A DNA stretch of 57,520 nucleotides from Pseudomonas sp. GM74 (lineage in GTDB: Bacteria; Pseudomonadota; Gammaproteobacteria; Pseudomonadales; Pseudomonadaceae), in contig NZ_AKJG01000042.1 of assembly GCF_000282455.1 (NCBI RefSeq), positions 1 through 57,520 on the forward strand, given 5' to 3'. A program made the position numbers and the translations under genes. Every line of letters begins with the position of its first letter. The stretch's first letter is position 1. Shown in pieces: positions 1 to 7,157 of this stretch. A model generated the notes under the pieces. The model made no database searches. It was not told where the DNA came from and saw only the letters and a list, made by a program, of their open reading frames with translations.

Positions 1-296
1 AAGCGGCTGCCGTGGCCGTCCTGCCAATCCACTGCCAGGCAGCCATCGCTGTCTATACGGGCGTTATCGGGCATCAGATCTTGAGCCACATCGACGATTT
101 CCAGCACTTGCTCGCGGGTCACGGTGTAGACGCACTGCGGGCACGGGCAGTTATCCCGCAGCCATTGATGGTGGAAAGGGCTGACGCGATTGTCGGCCCA
201 CTTCACCAGAACACGGTCCGCCAGGGTCTGCACGCCAGTCAGCGCGCTGATCAACGGATAGGTACGAAAGTCGGCAAATGCTGCGGCGGTGTTCAT
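1..296 (-). CDS. gamma-butyrobetaine dioxygenase, N-terminal part (gene runs off the window)
   Basis: Reading on the minus strand from the ATG at 294-296 gives 98 codons without a stop, so the gene continues beyond base 1. The start has a clear Shine-Dalgarno (AAGGAGATCGCC before the ATG). The protein carries WLRDNCPCPQCVY followed by VTREQV, the cysteine-rich N-terminal zinc-binding (DUF971-like) module of the gamma-butyrobetaine hydroxylase family. It resembles the characterised Pseudomonas sp. AK1 enzyme as I remember it. The family uses Fe(II), 2-oxoglutarate and O2 to make L-carnitine from gamma-butyrobetaine; the catalytic TauD-like domain lies outside the window. The gene follows cdhB by 13 bases, so it is probably the last or a late gene of the caiX-cdh operon, feeding its product back into the same pathway. 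Confidence 0.88.
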   Translation of the reverse strand, partial: MNTAAAFADFRTYPLISALTGVQTLADRVLVKWADNRVSPFHHQWLRDNCPCPQCVYTVTREQVLEIVDVAQDLMPDNARIDSDGCLAVDWQDGHGSR

Positions 297-309
297 GGCG
301 ATCTCCTTG

Positions 310-786
310 TTATTTTTTTGGGGGTAATGCGATCACTCGGCCAATGTAGTCGGGCGCTGGCAGGTCCGCCTGTTCGGCGACGATGGCTTGCAGCCGGCTC
401 AAGGACTGTTCGCTGAACGGCGCCGAACGCGGCCCGGCGAGATCCACGTGCAGCAGCATCTGTTCGTTGCCGGCAAGTTCCTGGGCATCACCGACCAGAT
501 GCAGGCTGTGATAGAGGTGCACGCGCTTGCTGTCGTGGGCGATGATTTGGGTGTGCACTTCGACTTGGGCGTCGAGCTTCACTTCGTGCAGGTAGTTCAG
601 GTGCAGTTCGAGGGTGAACAGCGAGTTGCCACTGGCCTCGCGGCTGTTGCTGTCCAGGCCCAGGCGATCCATCAGGGCATCGGTGGCGTAGCTGAAAATC
701 AGCAGGTAGAAGGCGTCGCGCAGGTGGCCGTTGTAGTCGACCCAGTCGGGGATGATGGTGGTCTGGTAGGTGGTGAGGGTGGGCAT
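310..786 (-). CDS. cdhB: betainyl-CoA thioesterase
   Basis: A 158-residue single hotdog-fold protein of the acyl-CoA thioesterase family. Residues 14-22 read DWVDYNGHL, the N-terminal motif carrying the conserved Asp17 and the start of the hotdog helix. In P. aeruginosa the homologue (CdhB) hydrolyses betainyl-CoA, released when dehydrocarnitine is cleaved, to glycine betaine and CoA; that function is assigned here by family and by position directly after cdhC and cdhA. It is cytoplasmic, with no signal peptide. It is separated from cdhA by a REPIN and from the next gene by 13 bases. Confidence 0.88.
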   Translation of the reverse strand: MPTLTTYQTTIIPDWVDYNGHLRDAFYLLIFSYATDALMDRLGLDSNSREASGNSLFTLELHLNYLHEVKLDAQVEVHTQIIAHDSKRVHLYHSLHLVGDAQELAGNEQMLLHVDLAGPRSAPFSEQSLSRLQAIVAEQADLPAPDYIGRVIALPPKK

Positions 787-825
787 GATGTTAGTTCCAA
801 CATTGATGGTGACTGGGCTGCCGTC

Positions 826-934
826 TTCGCGGGCAAGTCGAATCGTCGCACCGCCGCTCCCACAGTGATTTGTGGTGTGAACACTGACTTGTTCACTCAG
901 CAGAACCCTGTGGGAGCGGACTTGCCCGCGAAGA
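826..934. repeat. REPIN-like palindrome pair between cdhA and cdhB
   Basis: Two REP arms. The left one (TTCGCGGGCAAG, then a divergent segment and CGCTCCCACA) is in the reverse sense and the right one (TGTGGGAGCGGACTTGCCCG) in the forward sense. The left arm is degenerate, with extra bases between its two halves. It occupies an operon-internal junction. Confidence 0.75.
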
Positions 935-965
935 GGTCGGTACTGCTGGCCTCATAACGTAAGGT

Positions 966-1931
966 TTACTCGCTGAAGGCCATCCCATGCTTCTCTTTGG
1001 TGGTCTTCACCGCCTCCAGCACTGCCAGCAGGCAGTCATCACGATAGCGCTCCAGCGCCGAAATGCTGTGTTTGCCCAGTTGATCGCTGGTGCCATCGAC
1101 CACGTCGTCGATCAGTTTGTCGGTCAGTTCCGGTGCTGGCAGGTAGGTCCACGGCAATTGCAATGCCGGGCCGAACTGTGCCATGAAGTGGTGCATGCCG
1201 GCATCGCCACCGGCCAGGGTATAGGTCAGGAAGGTGCCCATGAACGACCAGCGCAAGCCCGCGCCGAAGCGGATGGCATCGTCGATTTCGCCGGTGGTCG
1301 CCACGCCGTCGTTGACCAGGTGCAGCGCCTCACGCCATAGCGCTTCGAGCAGGCGGTCGGCGATGAAACCCGGTACTTCCTTGCGCACGTGCAGCGGGCG
1401 CATCCCCAGGGATTCATAAACCTTCATGGCCGCTTGCACCGCTTCAGGGGCGGTGTTTTTGCCACCGACCACTTCCACCAGTGGCAGCAGGTAAACCGGG
1501 TTGAACGGGTGACCGACCACGCAACGTTCCGGGTGGATGGCGCTCTCGTAGAACTCGCTTGGCAGCAGGCCGGAAGTGCTGGAACCGATCAACGCATTGG
1601 GCTTGGCCGCCGCACTGATTTTGCTGTGCAGGTCCAGTTTCAGCTCCAGTCGTTCCGGGGCGCTCTCCTGGATGAAATCGGCATCGCGCACGCACTCTTC
1701 GATGGTCGCGACAAAGCGCAGGCGATCCTGCGATGCACCCGGCGCCAGGCCTTGTTTCTCCAGCGCGCCCCAGGCATTGGCGACACGTTTGCGCAAGGCC
1801 GCTTCGGCGCCGGGGGCCGGGTCCCAGGCCACTACATCCAGACCATGGGCGAGGGCGCGGGACACCCAACCGCTGCCGATGACACCACTGCCCAGCGCTG
1901 CGAAGGTTTTGATTTCGGTGATAAAGCTCAT
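966..1931 (-). CDS. cdhA: L-carnitine 3-dehydrogenase
   Basis: A 321-residue member of the 3-hydroxyacyl-CoA dehydrogenase superfamily. The Rossmann glycine motif is at residues 14-19 (GSGVIG) and the family signature GHPFNP at 140-145 holds the catalytic histidine, followed by the glutamate in LVEVVGG. It oxidises L-carnitine to 3-dehydrocarnitine with NAD+. Length and motifs fit CdhA of P. aeruginosa, and the cdhC/cdhB neighbours make the substrate assignment firm compared with generic hydroxybutyryl-CoA dehydrogenases. The start codon at 1929-1931 is followed directly by a typical beta-alpha-beta nucleotide fold, so no N-terminal extension is needed. Confidence 0.92.
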   Translation of the reverse strand: MSFITEIKTFAALGSGVIGSGWVSRALAHGLDVVAWDPAPGAEAALRKRVANAWGALEKQGLAPGASQDRLRFVATIEECVRDADFIQESAPERLELKLDLHSKISAAAKPNALIGSSTSGLLPSEFYESAIHPERCVVGHPFNPVYLLPLVEVVGGKNTAPEAVQAAMKVYESLGMRPLHVRKEVPGFIADRLLEALWREALHLVNDGVATTGEIDDAIRFGAGLRWSFMGTFLTYTLAGGDAGMHHFMAQFGPALQLPWTYLPAPELTDKLIDDVVDGTSDQLGKHSISALERYRDDCLLAVLEAVKTTKEKHGMAFSE

Positions 1932-1961
1932 GGTGGTTTCCTAAAGAGTTCAGAGATCCCT

Positions 1962-2054
1962 TGTGGGAGCGGGCTTGCTCGCGAAAACGGTGGTTCTACC
2001 GCTGAAGATGTGCCGGATGTACCGGCCTCTTCGCGAGCAAGCCCGCTCCCACAG
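1962..2054. repeat. REPIN between cdhC and cdhA
   Basis: A forward REP arm (TGTGGGAGCGGGCTTGCTCG) and its inverted copy flank about 40 bases of unrelated spacer. The whole 93-base unit can fold as a long hairpin in the cdh operon transcript. Confidence 0.92.
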
Positions 2055-2073
2055 GGTGAGGTGCAGGTTCGGA

Positions 2074-2961
2074 TTAGCCGCGCTTGGTCAGGCCCATTTT
2101 TGCCCGGCCTTCAGCCGGAGTCAGGACGCGGGCACCGAGGCGGCTGAGGATTTCGCCAGCGCGCTCGACCAGTTGGCCGTTGGTCGCCAGCACGCCCTTG
2201 TCCAGCCACAGGTTGTCTTCCAGACCGACCCGCACGTTGCCGCCGAGCAACACCGCTTGCGCCGCCATCGGCATCTGCATCCGGCCGATACCGAAGCCGG
2301 CCCAGACCGCGTCGGCCGGCAGGTTGTCGACCATGGCTTTCATGGTGGTGGTGTCTGCCGGCGCGCCCCAAGGGATGCCCAGGCACAGCTGGAACAACGG
2401 GTTGTCGAGCAGGCCTTCCTTGATCATCTGCTTGGCGAACCACAGGTGGCCGGTGTCGAAGATTTCCAGCTCGGCTTTCACGCCCAGCTCTTGAATGCGT
2501 TTGGCGCCAGCGCGCAGCTGGGCCGGGGTGGAGACGTAAATGGTGTCGCCGTCGCCGAAGTTCAGGGTGCCGCAGTCGAGGGTGCAGATTTCCGGCAGCA
2601 GTTCTTCGACGTGGGCCAGGCGGGTCAGCGGGCCAACCAGGTCGGTGTTCGGGCCAAATTCCATCGGATTCTCGCCGGCACCGATCTCCAGGTCGCCACC
2701 CATGCCGGCGGTGAGGTTGACGATGATGTCGACGTCCGCCTCGCGGATGCGCTCCATCACTTCGCGGTACAGCGCCACGTCGCGGCTGAACTTGCCGGTT
2801 TGTGGGTCACGCACATGGCAGTGAACCACGGTGGCGCCGGCCTTGGCAGCCTCCACGGCGGCAGCGGCGATTTGTTTCGGGGTGACCGGCACATGTGGGC
2901 TCTTGGCGGTCGTGTCGCCAGCACCGGTGAGTGCGCAGGTGATGATGACGTCGTGGTTCAT
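2074..2961 (-). CDS. cdhC: dehydrocarnitine cleavage enzyme (BKACE family)
   Basis: A 295-residue beta-keto acid cleavage enzyme (DUF849/BKACE). The zinc-binding motif VVHCHVRD lies at residues 45-52, with His47 and His49 as expected ligands. The family condenses a beta-keto acid with acetyl-CoA; the carnitine-locus member converts 3-dehydrocarnitine plus acetyl-CoA to betainyl-CoA and acetoacetate. The TIM-barrel protein has no signal peptide and acts in the cytosol between CdhA and CdhB. It lies 95 bases downstream of caiX in the same orientation, and that gap contains a strong hairpin (3016-3037). Confidence 0.92.
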   Translation of the reverse strand: MNHDVIITCALTGAGDTTAKSPHVPVTPKQIAAAAVEAAKAGATVVHCHVRDPQTGKFSRDVALYREVMERIREADVDIIVNLTAGMGGDLEIGAGENPMEFGPNTDLVGPLTRLAHVEELLPEICTLDCGTLNFGDGDTIYVSTPAQLRAGAKRIQELGVKAELEIFDTGHLWFAKQMIKEGLLDNPLFQLCLGIPWGAPADTTTMKAMVDNLPADAVWAGFGIGRMQMPMAAQAVLLGGNVRVGLEDNLWLDKGVLATNGQLVERAGEILSRLGARVLTPAEGRAKMGLTKRG

Positions 2962-3015
2962 TTGGCGGTTCCTTACAGGCGAGTTTTTGGCTTTGGCCAG
3001 GCGTGGTGGTTCCGT

Positions 3016-3037
3016 TCGCAGCCCTTTGGGGCTGCGA
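3016..3037 (-). other. hairpin in caiX-cdhC intergenic RNA
   Basis: A perfect 9-bp stem (TCGCAGCCC / GGGCTGCGA) with a 4-base loop begins 20 bases after the caiX stop codon. No T-run follows on the minus strand, so it looks less like an intrinsic terminator than a 3' mRNA-stabilising hairpin of the kind often seen behind highly expressed binding-protein genes. Confidence 0.6.
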
Positions 3038-3056
3038 GTCGGTGGTTCGTTCGGGT

Positions 3057-4001
3057 TTATTTAGTGGTCAGTTGCAGGTTTTCAGCGGCCGGTTTGCCAT
3101 CGAAGGTGGTGACGCCTTCAAGCCAGCGCTTTTTGTCCTGCGGGTGATCCTTGATCCATTGTTTGGCCGACTCGAAAGCGTCCTTGTGATCCAGCAGCGG
3201 CTGCATCATCCGGCTCTCGTCTTCGGCGGTGAACGTCAGGTTGCTCAGCAGGCGACCGATGTTCGGGCATTGCTCGGCGTATGTCGGTGCAGTGACGGTC
3301 CACACCGTGGCCTTTCCTTCGTCCGGCCCAAGGGCGTTTTCACTGCCGGTGAGGTAGGTCATTTTCACGTTGACGTTCATCGGGTGCGGCGCCCAGCCGA
3401 AGAACACCACGGCTTCGTTGCGACGTACGGCGCGATCCACGGCGGCGAGCATGCCGGCTTCACTGGACTCGACCAGCTGGAACTTGCCGAGGCCAAACTG
3501 GTTCTTGGAGATCATCGCCTTGATCTGGGTGTTGGCGCCCGAGCCAGGCTCGATGCCGTAGATCTTGCCGCCCAGTTCCTTTTCGAATTTGGCGATGTCA
3601 GCGAAGGTTTTCAGGCCCTTGTCGGCGAGGTAGGTCGGCACGGCGAGGGTCGCGCGGGCGTCCTGCAGGCTTGGCGCTTCAAGCACCTTGACCTGTTTGG
3701 CGTCGACGAACGGGGTGATGGTCTGGGTCATCAGCGGGTTCCAGTAGCCGAGGAACAGGTCCAGTCGCTGGTCGCGGATCCCGGCGAAGATGATTTGCTG
3801 GGAGGCGCTGGTTTGTTTGGTGCTGTAGCCGAGGCCATCGAGCAATACCTGGGTCATGGCACTGGTGGCGATCACGTCGGTCCAGTTCACTACACCCATG
3901 CGCACGTTCTGGCATGCGGCGGGTTCGGCGGCCATGACACTGGCGCTCAGCAAAGCGGTACCACTGAGTGCAAGAACACAGCTGCTGATCAGTCGTTTCA
4001 T
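3057..4001 (-). CDS. caiX: carnitine-binding periplasmic protein of an ABC transporter
   Basis: A 314-residue OpuAC-type quaternary-amine binding protein. An N-terminal signal peptide runs from MKRLISSC through a hydrophobic stretch to VMA-AEP, with cleavage expected near residue 25. Family features include MGVVNWTDV near the mature N-terminus and the closing [13 protein letters not shown] helix. In P. aeruginosa CaiX delivers carnitine to the shared choline/betaine/carnitine permease CbcWV, which is encoded elsewhere; likewise no permease or ATPase gene is present here. It is the first gene of the minus-strand operon, and a 224-base region separates it from the divergent cdhR. Confidence 0.9.
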   Translation of the reverse strand: MKRLISSCVLALSGTALLSASVMAAEPAACQNVRMGVVNWTDVIATSAMTQVLLDGLGYSTKQTSASQQIIFAGIRDQRLDLFLGYWNPLMTQTITPFVDAKQVKVLEAPSLQDARATLAVPTYLADKGLKTFADIAKFEKELGGKIYGIEPGSGANTQIKAMISKNQFGLGKFQLVESSEAGMLAAVDRAVRRNEAVVFFGWAPHPMNVNVKMTYLTGSENALGPDEGKATVWTVTAPTYAEQCPNIGRLLSNLTFTAEDESRMMQPLLDHKDAFESAKQWIKDHPQDKKRWLEGVTTFDGKPAAENLQLTTK

Positions 4002-4090
4002 CTCAGGTTCCTCGGCAGTTCGTTTATTGTGAGTTCCGGTGTCTGATGCGCCGGTGATGCCAAGTTACGCAGCAAAGCACCGATGAAAGC

Positions 4091-4124
4091 GCACTGCGGC
4101 GACAAGCTCTTGCACTGCAGCGAC
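4091..4124. promoter_or_regulatory. candidate CdhR operator (21-bp phased direct repeat)
   Basis: GCACTGCGGCGAC (4091-4103) is repeated as GCACTGCAGCGAC (4112-4124), one mismatch in 13 and exactly 21 bases apart; the similarity extends into GCTCTT after each copy. AraC-family activators bind direct repeats two helical turns apart. It sits about 90 bases upstream of the caiX start and about 100 upstream of cdhR. Confidence 0.6.
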
Positions 4125-4225
4125 CTGTGCTCTTGAATGCCGCTCGCAAGTGGCGTATCAACATCCCTACGCTGCCCGCCCTCTCGTTACCTGGCCTCCT
4201 GTTACCTGCTAAGCGAGTGCGCTCC

Positions 4226-5170
4226 ATGTCCCAGGATTTCTACTTCTTGTTGATGCCGGGTTTCTCGGCCATCGGATTTATCTCGGCCATCGAGCCGTTG
4301 CGGGTCGCCAATCGCTTTCGCGGCGAGCTCTATCGCTGGCATGTGCTGAGCGCGGATGGCGGGGCGGTGCTGGCCAGCAACGGCATGTCGGTCAACGCCG
4401 ATGCGGCGCTGGAACCGCTGAAGAAAGGCGCGACACTGCTGGTGGTCGCCGGGTTCGAACCGCTGAAGTTCACCACCCCGGCGCTGGAACACTGGCTGCG
4501 CCGCCTGGACAACGAAGGAGTGACCCTCGGCGCCATCGATACCGGTAGCTTCATCCTCGCCGAGGCGGGTTTGCTCGACGGCCATCGCCTGACCCTGCAC
4601 TGGGAAGCCATCGACGCCTTCAAGGAATCCTATCCACAGCTCAGCGTCACCCAGGAATTGTTCGAGATCGACCGCCGTCGCATCACGTCCGCCGGAGGTA
4701 CCGCTTCCATTGATTTAATGCTGGATCTGATTGCCCAGGCCCACGGCCCGGAACTGGCGATCCGGGTCAGCGAGCAATTCGTGCTCGGCCGCATCCGCCC
4801 GCGCAAAGACCACCAGCGCATGGAAGTCGCCACCCGTTATGGCATCAGCAACAAGAAACTGGTGCATGTGATCGGTGAGATGGAGCAGCACAGCGAACCA
4901 CCGCTGAGCACGCTGGAACTGGCGGAATCGATCAAGGTGACGCGGCGACAACTGGAGCGCCTGTTTCGCCTGCACCTGAACGACACGCCGAGTAATTTCT
5001 ATCTGCGGTTGAGGCTGGAGAAGGCGCGGCAGTTATTGCGGCAAACAGACATGAGTGTGCTGGAGGTGAGCATTGCCTGCGGGTTTGAATCGCCGTCGTA
5101 TTTCACTCGCAGCTATCGGGCGAAGTATGAGCGCTGCCCGCGGGAGGATCGGCGTACCGCCAATGCCTGA
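4226..5170 (+). CDS. cdhR: carnitine-responsive GATase1/AraC-family transcriptional activator
   Basis: The open frame extends to 4127, but the ATG at 4226 (MSQDFYFLLMPGF) is chosen because the amidotransferase-like domain starts there; this gives 314 residues. Residues 1-180 form a class-I glutamine-amidotransferase/DJ-1-like sensor domain. The usual nucleophile motif is replaced by AIDTGSFILAEAGLLDG, so no catalytic cysteine is evident and the domain probably only senses ligand. The C-terminal 100 residues are an AraC double helix-turn-helix, including LRLEKARQLL and CGFESPSYFTRSY. Divergent from caiX, it matches P. aeruginosa CdhR, which activates caiX-cdhCAB in response to carnitine. Confidence 0.88.
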   Translation: MSQDFYFLLMPGFSAIGFISAIEPLRVANRFRGELYRWHVLSADGGAVLASNGMSVNADAALEPLKKGATLLVVAGFEPLKFTTPALEHWLRRLDNEGVTLGAIDTGSFILAEAGLLDGHRLTLHWEAIDAFKESYPQLSVTQELFEIDRRRITSAGGTASIDLMLDLIAQAHGPELAIRVSEQFVLGRIRPRKDHQRMEVATRYGISNKKLVHVIGEMEQHSEPPLSTLELAESIKVTRRQLERLFRLHLNDTPSNFYLRLRLEKARQLLRQTDMSVLEVSIACGFESPSYFTRSYRAKYERCPREDRRTANA

Positions 5171-5184
5171 ACACCTGATATCCC

Positions 5185-5274
5185 TGTGGGAGCGGGCTTG
5201 CTCGCGAATGCGATGTACCAGTCGACATTTAAATTGACTGACCTACCGCCTTCGCGAGCAAGCCCGCTCCCACA
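5185..5274. repeat. REPIN downstream of cdhR
   Basis: TGTGGGAGCGGGCTTGCTCG and its inverted complement are separated by a variable 35-40 bp spacer; head-to-head arrangement, 90 bases in total. Confidence 0.93.
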
Positions 5275-5295
5275 TTTGTACGGTGGCGCCTGGAG

Positions 5296-5712
5296 TTACT
5301 TCTTCACCAACGCCGAACATGCCGCTTTATAGGCCTCATGCTGATACTTGTTCAGCGTCCCTGGCAGTTCGAAATTGTGTTTTTTAGCCTGGGCATTGAT
5401 GGTCTGCGGCGACAGCAAGCTCACTTCGCAATTCTCCAGCAACTGGAAAACCCCCTCGATCTTGAAGGTGGTCGGCCCGCCAGCGAACTCGCCTTTCTTG
5501 CTGCGCTTCTTGATCGCGATGCGGTCGATGGAATTCTCACGAACAAACGAAGCGACCTGAGCGGCGAACACTTTGACGTTGGCGGCTTCGTCGTCATCGT
5601 CCAGGGCAATTTTCTTGGTGGCGAGCGCGACATGGCCCAGCGCCTGACCGTCCAGCGTGGCGACGGCGATGATCGCTTCGCTGCCTTTGATTTCGATGCC
5701 GCAGACTTTCAT
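5296..5712 (-). CDS. DUF3010 family protein
   Basis: A 138-residue protein starting MKVCGIEIKGSEAI. The ATG at 5712 has GGGATTGAAC in front, a usable ribosome site; an upstream in-frame ATG at 5724 has none. The fold suggested by the repeated beta-strand pattern (GIEIKG, VATLDGQALGHV) and the DRIAIKKRSKKGEF segment is the RNase H-like DUF3010 family. Its function is unknown; no catalytic role can be claimed from the sequence. It lies alone, convergent with cdhR across a REPIN and 33 bases downstream of the toxin/antitoxin pair on the same strand. Confidence 0.8.
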   Translation of the reverse strand: MKVCGIEIKGSEAIIAVATLDGQALGHVALATKKIALDDDDEAANVKVFAAQVASFVRENSIDRIAIKKRSKKGEFAGGPTTFKIEGVFQLLENCEVSLLSPQTINAQAKKHNFELPGTLNKYQHEAYKAACSALVKK

Positions 5713-5745
5713 GTTCAATCCCATTAGTGACAGAGGGTGTGCAGC

Positions 5746-6069
5746 TTACAGCTCAAGTTGAGTGGCGGTGATACCAAACGCCGCGGCGATCTTTTCGCGG
5801 GTGGCCTTGCGAGGCTTGGCGACTGTTTCCTGTTGGGCAAATGCCGGCTGGGATATACCCATTCGTTTGGCCACTTCATCCTGGGTAAGGTTCAAGTGTT
5901 CGCGCCAGGCGCGAATTGGGGTAGCGCCATCGACAATGCGGCTCACCACCTCGTGAGGGATCAAATCGGGCTCGATTTTCTGTGCCACGTATTGTGCATA
6001 GGGAATGACAACAAAGGCTGGATTGCCTTCGGCGTCGTTGATGATTTGGATGTCAGTAGGTGCGTTCAT
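5746..6069 (-). CDS. XRE/HigA-type antitoxin
   Basis: A 107-residue protein from the ATG at 6067-6069 (MNAPTDIQIIND). The N-terminal third resembles a Phd/YefM-like segment (GNPAFVVIPYAQY) and the C-terminal half is an XRE helix-turn-helix (LTQDEVAKRMGISQPAFAQ, then IAAAFGITATQLEL). It overlaps the preceding toxin gene by 17 bases, so translation is coupled. The DNA-binding domain is expected to neutralise the toxin and autorepress the pair. Confidence 0.82.
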   Translation of the reverse strand: MNAPTDIQIINDAEGNPAFVVIPYAQYVAQKIEPDLIPHEVVSRIVDGATPIRAWREHLNLTQDEVAKRMGISQPAFAQQETVAKPRKATREKIAAAFGITATQLEL

Positions 6070-6307
6070 CGCGTTTTTTGACCTCTTGAATACTGTCCAC
6101 TTTGATCGCGCCATCCCAGTCGAACATAACCCGGTAATTACCGACACGCAGCCGATAAGTGTAGTCATGACCGATCAGTGCTTTGACATTGCCTACATCG
6201 GGCATGTCTGCCAGCGCCGTGATGGCATCACGAACCTGAATCTGGTGAACGGAATGCAATCTCAAGAGTTGCTTAACGGCCTTTCGAGTCCAGTGGATGC
6301 TATTCAT
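6053..6307 (-). CDS. RelE/ParE-family toxin
   Basis: An 84-residue protein with the RelE/ParE pattern: WTRKAVKQLLRL helix, QVRDAITALADMP, then the beta-sheet core YRLRVGNYRVMFDW and the C-terminal VDSIQEVKKRDERTY. Family members inhibit translation as mRNA interferases or poison gyrase; which applies here cannot be told from sequence. Toxin-before-antitoxin order is typical of HigBA-like modules. The gene and its upstream region are more AT-rich than the neighbouring metabolic genes, consistent with acquired DNA. Confidence 0.8.
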   Translation of the reverse strand: MNSIHWTRKAVKQLLRLHSVHQIQVRDAITALADMPDVGNVKALIGHDYTYRLRVGNYRVMFDWDGAIKVDSIQEVKKRDERTY

Positions 6308-6312
6308 GAAAG

Positions 6313-6354
6313 AATATAAGTCTTTTATAAGATTTGCGAATATTTACTTATATT
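6313..6354. promoter_or_regulatory. candidate toxin/antitoxin operator-promoter
   Basis: AATATAAGT (6313-6321) is repeated inverted as ACTTATATT (6346-6354). Between them is TCTTTTATAAGA, itself partly palindromic. This AT-rich block lies directly upstream of the toxin ATG and is where an autoregulating antitoxin would bind. No clear -35/-10 pair was identified. Confidence 0.45.
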
Positions 6355-6477
6355 TTTCAGGTGCACAATCAACAACAATTATCAGCATGTTGCGTGAAAA
6401 GCCCACAGATTGGGGCTTTCAGGCAATACGTGTAGGCAGGGGGAGAGCGTGTTGTAGGAAAAAGGGAAAGTGCTGTT

Positions 6478-6503
6478 GAAAGCTGGACGCAGTTCCAGCT
6501 TTC
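6478..6503 (-). terminator. probable terminator downstream of the LprI-like gene
   Basis: A perfect 10-bp stem (GAAAGCTGGA / TCCAGCTTTC) with a 6-base loop starts 16 bases after the gene's stop codon. On the minus strand a T-rich tract (CTTTCCCTTTTTCC) follows about 12 bases later. A weaker stem (AAAAGCCC/GGGGCTTT) is at 6397-6419. Confidence 0.55.
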
Positions 6504-6519
6504 ACCGGAATATTCAGGA

Positions 6520-6921
6520 CTATTCCTGCCCAATCGACTCCAAAAACTCCGACCGTTCATCGCTCATCCGCGCCACACAATCGTTCTGGGCAATGGTCAA
6601 CGCCTTGCTGCCGGCGGTGGCCGGGAAGGTTTCGACGGCGCAGTCTGCGTCGCGGGTCTTCAGCCACTGCTGTTGGGCGGCTTTGATCCTGGCGGTGATG
6701 TCGGTCAGTTGCGACGGGTTTTTGCCGTACTGCGACTGCATGCGTTCGGTCAGGCCCTGGAGGTTTTCCTTGAGCAGGTCTTCGGCGGTGGTTTTGCTGA
6801 AGGCCGAGCATTCCAGGGTCTGGACGTCGTTTTCGACTTTGTCGCACGGGTTGTCGTCGGACACCTCCGCTGCGCGTACGCCGGTCGCAATCAGTGCCAT
6901 TGCCAGAATGATCGATTTCAT
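6520..6921 (-). CDS. LprI-family (DUF1311) periplasmic protein
   Basis: The open frame is longer, but the ATG at 6919-6921 begins a clean signal peptide (MKSIILAMALIATGVRA-AEV); this gives 133 residues. The mature part has conserved cysteines (NPCDKVE, LECSAF, DADCAVE, NDCVARM) and a helical pattern with RIKAAQQQWLKTRDADC, the LprI/DUF1311 signature named after a mycobacterial lysozyme inhibitor. Lysozyme inhibition is the family's suggested role, not shown for this subgroup. The gene is monocistronic, divergent from the dipeptidase gene. Confidence 0.78.
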   Translation of the reverse strand: MKSIILAMALIATGVRAAEVSDDNPCDKVENDVQTLECSAFSKTTAEDLLKENLQGLTERMQSQYGKNPSQLTDITARIKAAQQQWLKTRDADCAVETFPATAGSKALTIAQNDCVARMSDERSEFLESIGQE

Positions 6922-7157
6922 TATCGTCGCCGCTCTTGTCCAGTGAAGCATCCAGTGATGCGGCGAATTCTGGCCCAAGCCGAGGGCCTTGAACAGGTCG
7001 GAGATTGTGCCGTGCGACGACCCTTTGTCGCGGATTGACGCTTTCGGCAATTCCCCTGTCGTTTTTGCACCCGGGCGCCGAGGCACCGAGGCATATGCTG
7101 GCCCCAAAGCGCCGGCAGACGATTCGGCGCATGAATCGCCAACAAGGGGACAGCCTG

